DNA of 64,000 nt from Halorientalis litorea (GTDB lineage: Archaea; Halobacteriota; Halobacteria; Halobacteriales; Haloarculaceae): positions 62,001-126,000 of the forward strand of contig NZ_CP095482.1 of NCBI RefSeq assembly GCF_023028225.1, given 5' to 3'. Shown here one piece after another: positions 60,264-64,000 of the stretch. Numbering within the stretch: the first letter of the stretch is position 1; every line of letters starts with the position of its first letter. The notes under the pieces are model-generated. The model was not told the origin of the DNA. It made no database searches and was given only the letters and a program-made list of their open reading frames with translations. A program made the position numbers and the translations under genes.

Positions 60264-60911
60264 ATGTTCGTTCTCGTCAACCTGAAGGCCTACCCGTGTG
60301 ACCCGGTCGCCGTCGCGAAAGCGGCCCACGCCGTCGGCGAAGCGACGGGCGTCCGCATCGCCATCGCCCCGCAGGCGGCCCACCTCGCCGCCGTCGCCGA
60401 GACCGGCGTCGAGACGTGGGCCCAACACGTCAGTCCCGTCGACCACGGAAGCCACACCGGGTCGACCCTCGCAGAGGCGGCCGCCGACGCCGGTGCGACC
60501 GGGACGCTCCTGAACCACTCGGAGAACCGACTCAAACTGGCCGACATCGACGGGAGTCTGGCGGCCGCCGACCGCGCCGGCCTCGAAACGGTCGTGTGTG
60601 CGAACAACCCCGCACAGGTCGGTGCCGCCGCGGCACTCGGCCCCGACGCCGTCGCCGTCGAACCCCCCGAACTCATCGGAACCGGGACGCCGGTCAGCAA
60701 GGCGGACCCGGACGTGGTTCGAGACGCCGTCGACGCGGCGGCGGCCGCCGACGAGTCCGTCGACGTGTTCTGCGGCGCGGGCATCTCGACCGGTGCGGAC
60801 GTGACAGCGGCAGAGGAGTTGGGTGCCGGCGGGGTCCTCCTGGCCAGCGGTGTCGCGAAGGCCGAGGACCCGCGGGCGGCACTGGAGAATCTGGTCGAAC
60901 CGCTCGTCTGA
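60264..60911 (+). CDS. tpiA: Triosephosphate isomerase
   Basis: 215 aa, the short archaeal type. [54 protein letters not shown] (catalytic His), [20 protein letters not shown] (catalytic Glu) and [37 protein letters not shown] (phosphate loop). Interconverts DHAP and GAP. A TATA-like tctatttt about 30 bases upstream suits a leaderless start. Confidence 0.96.
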   Translation: MFVLVNLKAYPCDPVAVAKAAHAVGEATGVRIAIAPQAAHLAAVAETGVETWAQHVSPVDHGSHTGSTLAEAAADAGATGTLLNHSENRLKLADIDGSLAAADRAGLETVVCANNPAQVGAAAALGPDAVAVEPPELIGTGTPVSKADPDVVRDAVDAAAAADESVDVFCGAGISTGADVTAAEELGAGGVLLASGVAKAEDPRAALENLVEPLV

Positions 60912-60942
60912 GGAGACGACGACGAGAGCGCGACGGAGAACG

Positions 60943-62598
60943 CTACTCCTTGACGAACGCCGTCTCGATGTCGGTGACGAGCGCGTCCAGCACCGCGTCG
61001 TCGGGCGTCTCCGCGCACTCCTCGGCGACGAGGTCGGCGAGACGGTACTCGTAGTGGCCGCGGCCCACGTGTTCGACGAAGCCGTGCGTGCGGAGCGTCC
61101 GGTTGTGGGCGTAGGCCTTCGTCCGGTCGCCCTTGCCGCCGCCGGCGAAGTGGGCGTCGAGTGGTTTCGCCGGCCCTTCCGAGCGGTAGTACCGGAGCAT
61201 CCCCTGCTCGCGTGGTTGCATCGACTCGACGACACTGCGGAGTTGCTCGGCCACCTCGCGCTGTGCTTCGGTCGGGATGGCGGGTTCGGTCGGCGGGTCC
61301 ACCGCCTCGGCGACCGTCGCCTCGCCGACGCCGTCGCCCTCGGCGGTGACCGTCGCCATCGCCGCCATCATCTCGTCGTCGCTCGCCGCGTCGTCCTCGG
61401 GAGCGGTGCCGTTGCCCGCGTTCGGGGGCGGTGCTGTCTCGCCTCCGGTGACCGCTACATCGTCGGTCTCGGCCGGCGCGTCGTCACGACGGGTCCGCTG
61501 GCGTCGCTCGCGCATCCGCTCCTGTTCGGTCTTGCCGGGGTTCGTGCCGTCGACGGTATCGAGCAGGGCGTCGACGAACTGGTCGGCCATCCGACTCATG
61601 TCGCGGGCGTCCTGCAGTTCCGTCTCCAACTCCGCGATGCGGGAGTTCTTCTCGTCCAACTGTTCGCGGAGTTCCTGAATCCGGTCCTCGGTCCGCTGTT
61701 TCTCGTCGCTTATCTCCTCCAGTTCCGAGACGAGGTCGGAACTGACGGACTTGAGGTCCGGGCGGTCCACGTCTTCGAGGCCGGGTGTCGCGCCGGCGTC
61801 GAACGTCTGCTTGCGCTGGAACTTGACCCGCCGGACGCTCTCGGACCAGTCGGTCATCATGAACGCCTCACCGTCGTCCAAGTCCTCGACGGCGTCGGCG
61901 TACGTGCCGTCGAGGATGCGTCTGACGACCTTGGTGTCGTTGTTCCACGTCAGTCTGTGCCACACCAACCAGTCGCACTGCGTGATGAAGTCCTTCTTCA
62001 CGTCGGCGGGTCGCTGGCTGATGCCGACGATGCCGAGGCCGTGTTTGCGCCCGCGCTTCCCGATTTTGATGAGCATCTTCCCGCACTCGCCGACGCTGCC
62101 CTTCTCGGGTATCCACTCGTGGCACTCCTCGACCAGCATGAGGAACGGCTGTTTCAGTTTCTTCTCCTTGGCGAACAGTTGTTTGGCGGTTTCGGTCAGG
62201 AGTTCGCCAGCCACGTCCTCGTCGAGGAACGAGGACACGTCGAGGATGATGGGGACGTTCTGTTCGAGCGCGAGCGAGGCGATTTTCTCGGCGTGTTCCA
62301 CCGTCACCTGGATGTCACACTCGTCGTCACCGCCGACGTGGAGTATCTCGTACTCCTCTTTGAGCCCGTAGTACTCGCCGTCGATGTCGACGATGAGGAT
62401 GCCAAAGCCCGCATCGAGCAGTTTCTCGGCGACGACGCTCGCGGAGTTGGACTTGCCCGACCCGGACTTTCCGGTGATGAAGCCCCGTCCCGTCAGTATC
62501 TCGACCACCGGTAGGTCGACGGCCGTGTCGGGTTGACTCCCCAGCGGCGGCCCGTCGCTCAGGTTCGCCACAGTGATACGCTCTGTCTCGTCTCCCAT
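60943..62598 (-). CDS. HerA-like ATPase (DUF87-type)
   Basis: 551 aa from MGDETERITVANLSDGPPLG. HAS-barrel-like start and P-loop GFITGKSGSGKSNSASVV; Walker B FLMLVEECHEWIPEKG, then a FtsK/HerA-type RGRKHGLGIVGISQRPADVKKDF. A coiled coil (SELEEISDEKQRTEDRIQEL to ELETELQDARDM) and acidic low-complexity linker precede a winged-helix-like C-terminal domain. It may pump DNA or remodel complexes; no nurA lies nearby, so partner is unknown. Confidence 0.86.
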   Translation of the reverse strand: MGDETERITVANLSDGPPLGSQPDTAVDLPVVEILTGRGFITGKSGSGKSNSASVVAEKLLDAGFGILIVDIDGEYYGLKEEYEILHVGGDDECDIQVTVEHAEKIASLALEQNVPIILDVSSFLDEDVAGELLTETAKQLFAKEKKLKQPFLMLVEECHEWIPEKGSVGECGKMLIKIGKRGRKHGLGIVGISQRPADVKKDFITQCDWLVWHRLTWNNDTKVVRRILDGTYADAVEDLDDGEAFMMTDWSESVRRVKFQRKQTFDAGATPGLEDVDRPDLKSVSSDLVSELEEISDEKQRTEDRIQELREQLDEKNSRIAELETELQDARDMSRMADQFVDALLDTVDGTNPGKTEQERMRERRQRTRRDDAPAETDDVAVTGGETAPPPNAGNGTAPEDDAASDDEMMAAMATVTAEGDGVGEATVAEAVDPPTEPAIPTEAQREVAEQLRSVVESMQPREQGMLRYYRSEGPAKPLDAHFAGGGKGDRTKAYAHNRTLRTHGFVEHVGRGHYEYRLADLVAEECAETPDDAVLDALVTDIETAFVKE

Positions 62599-62713
62599 AC
62601 GTGGCCCAAAGAGGTACCTCTGCACACATAATCGTCAGTCAGCCACCTGTCAGACGAACGGTGACGAACTCGCCCGAACCGATTTGTCCGTCGGCGTCCA
62701 AGTCGAAGGCGGA

Positions 62714-63064
62714 ATGCGCCGCTACGAAACCGTCGTCGAGGACGGCACCATCTACATCGACGCGCCGGACGGGCATCTCCCCGTCGGTGACCTCGACACG
62801 GTTATCGACGCCGTCGGCGGGCACGCGTGGACCATCTCGTATGCCGACTGGGAACGCGAGCGATACGAGAACATGGACACCTCCGACGCCGGACTGACCG
62901 TCGACGTGGTGGACATGATGGAGGCGATGACCCACACCGAGGCGTTCGTCGAGGCACTCGAGACACACCCGGCGGACGCACCCGAGGGAACGGACACGCT
63001 CTCGCCGCGACTCGGTCTGTTCGTGGGGAAACTGCTGTCGAACCTCGAAAACGGTCTCGACTGA
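62714..63064 (+). CDS. Conserved haloarchaeal protein of unknown function
   Basis: 116 aa from MRRYETVVEDGTIYIDAPDG. Acidic, soluble, with DWERERYENMDTSDAGLTVDVVDMMEAMTHTEAFVEALETHP and LGLFVGKLLSNLENG. It abuts the convergent dinB stop. Divergent from the HerA-like gene, with 115 bases between starts. No family recognised. Confidence 0.7.
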   Translation: MRRYETVVEDGTIYIDAPDGHLPVGDLDTVIDAVGGHAWTISYADWERERYENMDTSDAGLTVDVVDMMEAMTHTEAFVEALETHPADAPEGTDTLSPRLGLFVGKLLSNLENGLD

Positions 63065-64000
63065 CTACTCGAAGTCGGTGAGGGCCGTCTGACCGGACCG
63101 CTCGTCGGTCGTCCGTTCCTGCCCACCGTCCGCGAACTCTCCGAGCGAGCGGTTCTCCCGCGGTTCGTCGCGCCCCCAGCCGTCGAGGTCCGTCTGTTCG
63201 CCCGCCGGGAACGAGAGGTTCGACACGCGGACGCCGAGTTTCCGCACCTCTGCCTCCCGGAACTCTTCGAGCAAGTCGAGCGTCACCTCCCGCACGAGGG
63301 CAGGGTCCGAGACGGGGCCGGGTAGGGAGTCTGCGCGCGTGTTCACGTCGAACGGCGGCGTCACGACTTTGACGCCGATGGTGCGGTAAATCGCGCCCTC
63401 GCGCTCGGCCCGCTCTGCCACGTCCGCGGCGAGTGCCCGAACTCGGTCACGCTTGCGCTCGTGGTCGTCGGTCGCCTCGGTGAATGCCGACTCCCGCGAG
63501 AGGCTCTTCGGTTGCCCTTTCGGTTCGACCGACCGGTCGTCCTCGCCGCGGGCGTAGTTCCAGATTTCGCGGCCACGCTCGCCGAACCGCGATTCGAGGG
63601 TTTCGGGGTCGGCCGCGGCGAGGTCCCCGGCCGTCTCGATGTCCATCTCCCGGAGTTCGCGGGCCGTCACCGGGCCGACGTTGTGGACCTCGGACACGTC
63701 GAGCGGCGCGAGGAAACCGCGTACGTCGCCGGGTTCGACGACCACGAGGCCGTCGGGTTTGTCGTGGTCGCTGGCTATCTTGGCCGCACTCATCGTCGGC
63801 GCGACGCCGACGCTGACGGGGATGCCCACCTCGGCACGGATGCGGTCTTTGAGCGTCGCGGCGAATGACTCGGGGTCATCCCACCCGACAGTGTCCGTCA
63901 CGTCCAGATACGCCTCGTCCACGCTCACCTCGCGGACGGTGTCGGCCGTGTCGTGGAGAATCGCCTTCACCTCGGCGGCGACGGACTCGTAGTAGTCCAT
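63065..64000 (-). CDS. dinB: DNA polymerase IV (Y family), N-terminus beyond window
   Basis: Translesion polymerase; the visible 311 residues are the C-terminal part. REVSVDEAYLDVTDTVG holds the catalytic Asp-Glu; ISVGVAPTMSAAKIASDHDKPDG (VSVGVAPTMSAAKIA), NVGPVTARELREMDIETAGDL (thumb HhH) and a little-finger domain follow. The C-terminal end reads QTALTDFE, a PIP-box-like sequence for binding PCNA. The first metal Asp (near residue 10 of the full protein) must lie beyond 64000. The Met at the edge is probably internal. Confidence 0.95.
   Translation of the reverse strand: MDYYESVAAEVKAILHDTADTVREVSVDEAYLDVTDTVGWDDPESFAATLKDRIRAEVGIPVSVGVAPTMSAAKIASDHDKPDGLVVVEPGDVRGFLAPLDVSEVHNVGPVTARELREMDIETAGDLAAADPETLESRFGERGREIWNYARGEDDRSVEPKGQPKSLSRESAFTEATDDHERKRDRVRALAADVAERAEREGAIYRTIGVKVVTPPFDVNTRADSLPGPVSDPALVREVTLDLLEEFREAEVRKLGVRVSNLSFPAGEQTDLDGWGRDEPRENRSLGEFADGGQERTTDERSGQTALTDFE

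Noticed and set aside
1-64000. CRISPR arrays, rRNA, tRNA, insertion sequences, integrase or provirus
   Set aside because: No regularly spaced repeats, no recognisable RNA gene, transposase, integrase or capsid gene was found on reading both strands; subtle elements could be missed without computation.

Overview
This window is chromosomal DNA of a halophilic archaeon (class Halobacteria). The evidence is a G+C-rich sequence, very acidic predicted proteins, many genes starting about 27 bases after a TATA-like box (leaderless transcripts), archaeal topoisomerase VI, an AglB-type oligosaccharyltransferase, UPF0212/DUF555, a TraB homologue, MBF1 and numerous haloarchaea-type small proteins. I see no rRNA, tRNA, CRISPR array, insertion sequence or provirus. 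Coding density is high and adjacent genes often overlap by 4 bases.

Layout. 1-5.5 kb: DNA topology and repair, with the end of top6B, top6A, a metallo-beta-lactamase-fold protein and ATP-dependent DNA ligase. 5.5-13.8 kb: mixed housekeeping, with UPF0212, a helix-turn-helix/CBS regulator with a palindromic operator candidate, purM, a site-2-type protease overlapping a TraB-family membrane protein, a hotdog thioesterase, a methyltransferase, a PEBP lipoprotein, two tiny Cys-rich proteins, cutA and a gamma-carbonic-anhydrase-like protein.

13.9-40.4 kb: a surface-glycan (protein N-glycosylation) island bounded by a processive GT2 and aglB on one side and an aglJ-like gene on the other. It holds six further glycosyltransferases, a flippase, three alkaline-phosphatase-superfamily enzymes with a Thr or Ser nucleophile, and an HprK-like P-loop protein beside a PF14907-type nucleotidyltransferase. 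A minus-strand amino-sugar set (deacetylase, formyltransferase-like, GT2, hexapeptide acyltransferase, DegT aminotransferase, SDR epimerase, deacetylase) lies within it. The simplest model is a lipid-linked glycan started by AglJ, extended by the GTs, decorated with an N-acylated or N-formylated amino sugar and perhaps a phospho- or sulfo-group, flipped, and transferred by AglB.

40.4-43.7 kb: small regulators (ribbon-helix-helix, PadR, DUF5789-like) and small metabolic proteins. 43.8-52.0 kb: the branched-chain amino-acid locus leuA-ilvB-ilvN-ilvC-(40-aa protein)-leuC-leuD-leuB. Two oddities stand out: leuA appears to carry a +1 frameshift just after its start, and a leaderless 27-codon ORF ending in a run rich in Val, Leu and Ile precedes ilvB. 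52-64 kb: an antitoxin-like protein, a UPF0173 hydrolase, an FAH hydrolase, a Tat-exported gluconate-dehydrogenase-subunit-3/GMC oxidoreductase pair, a CopD-like protein, a hisC-AK6-like kinase-CDP-alcohol transferase overlap cluster, MBF1, tpiA, a HerA-like ATPase and the C-terminal part of DNA polymerase IV (dinB), which runs off the right edge.
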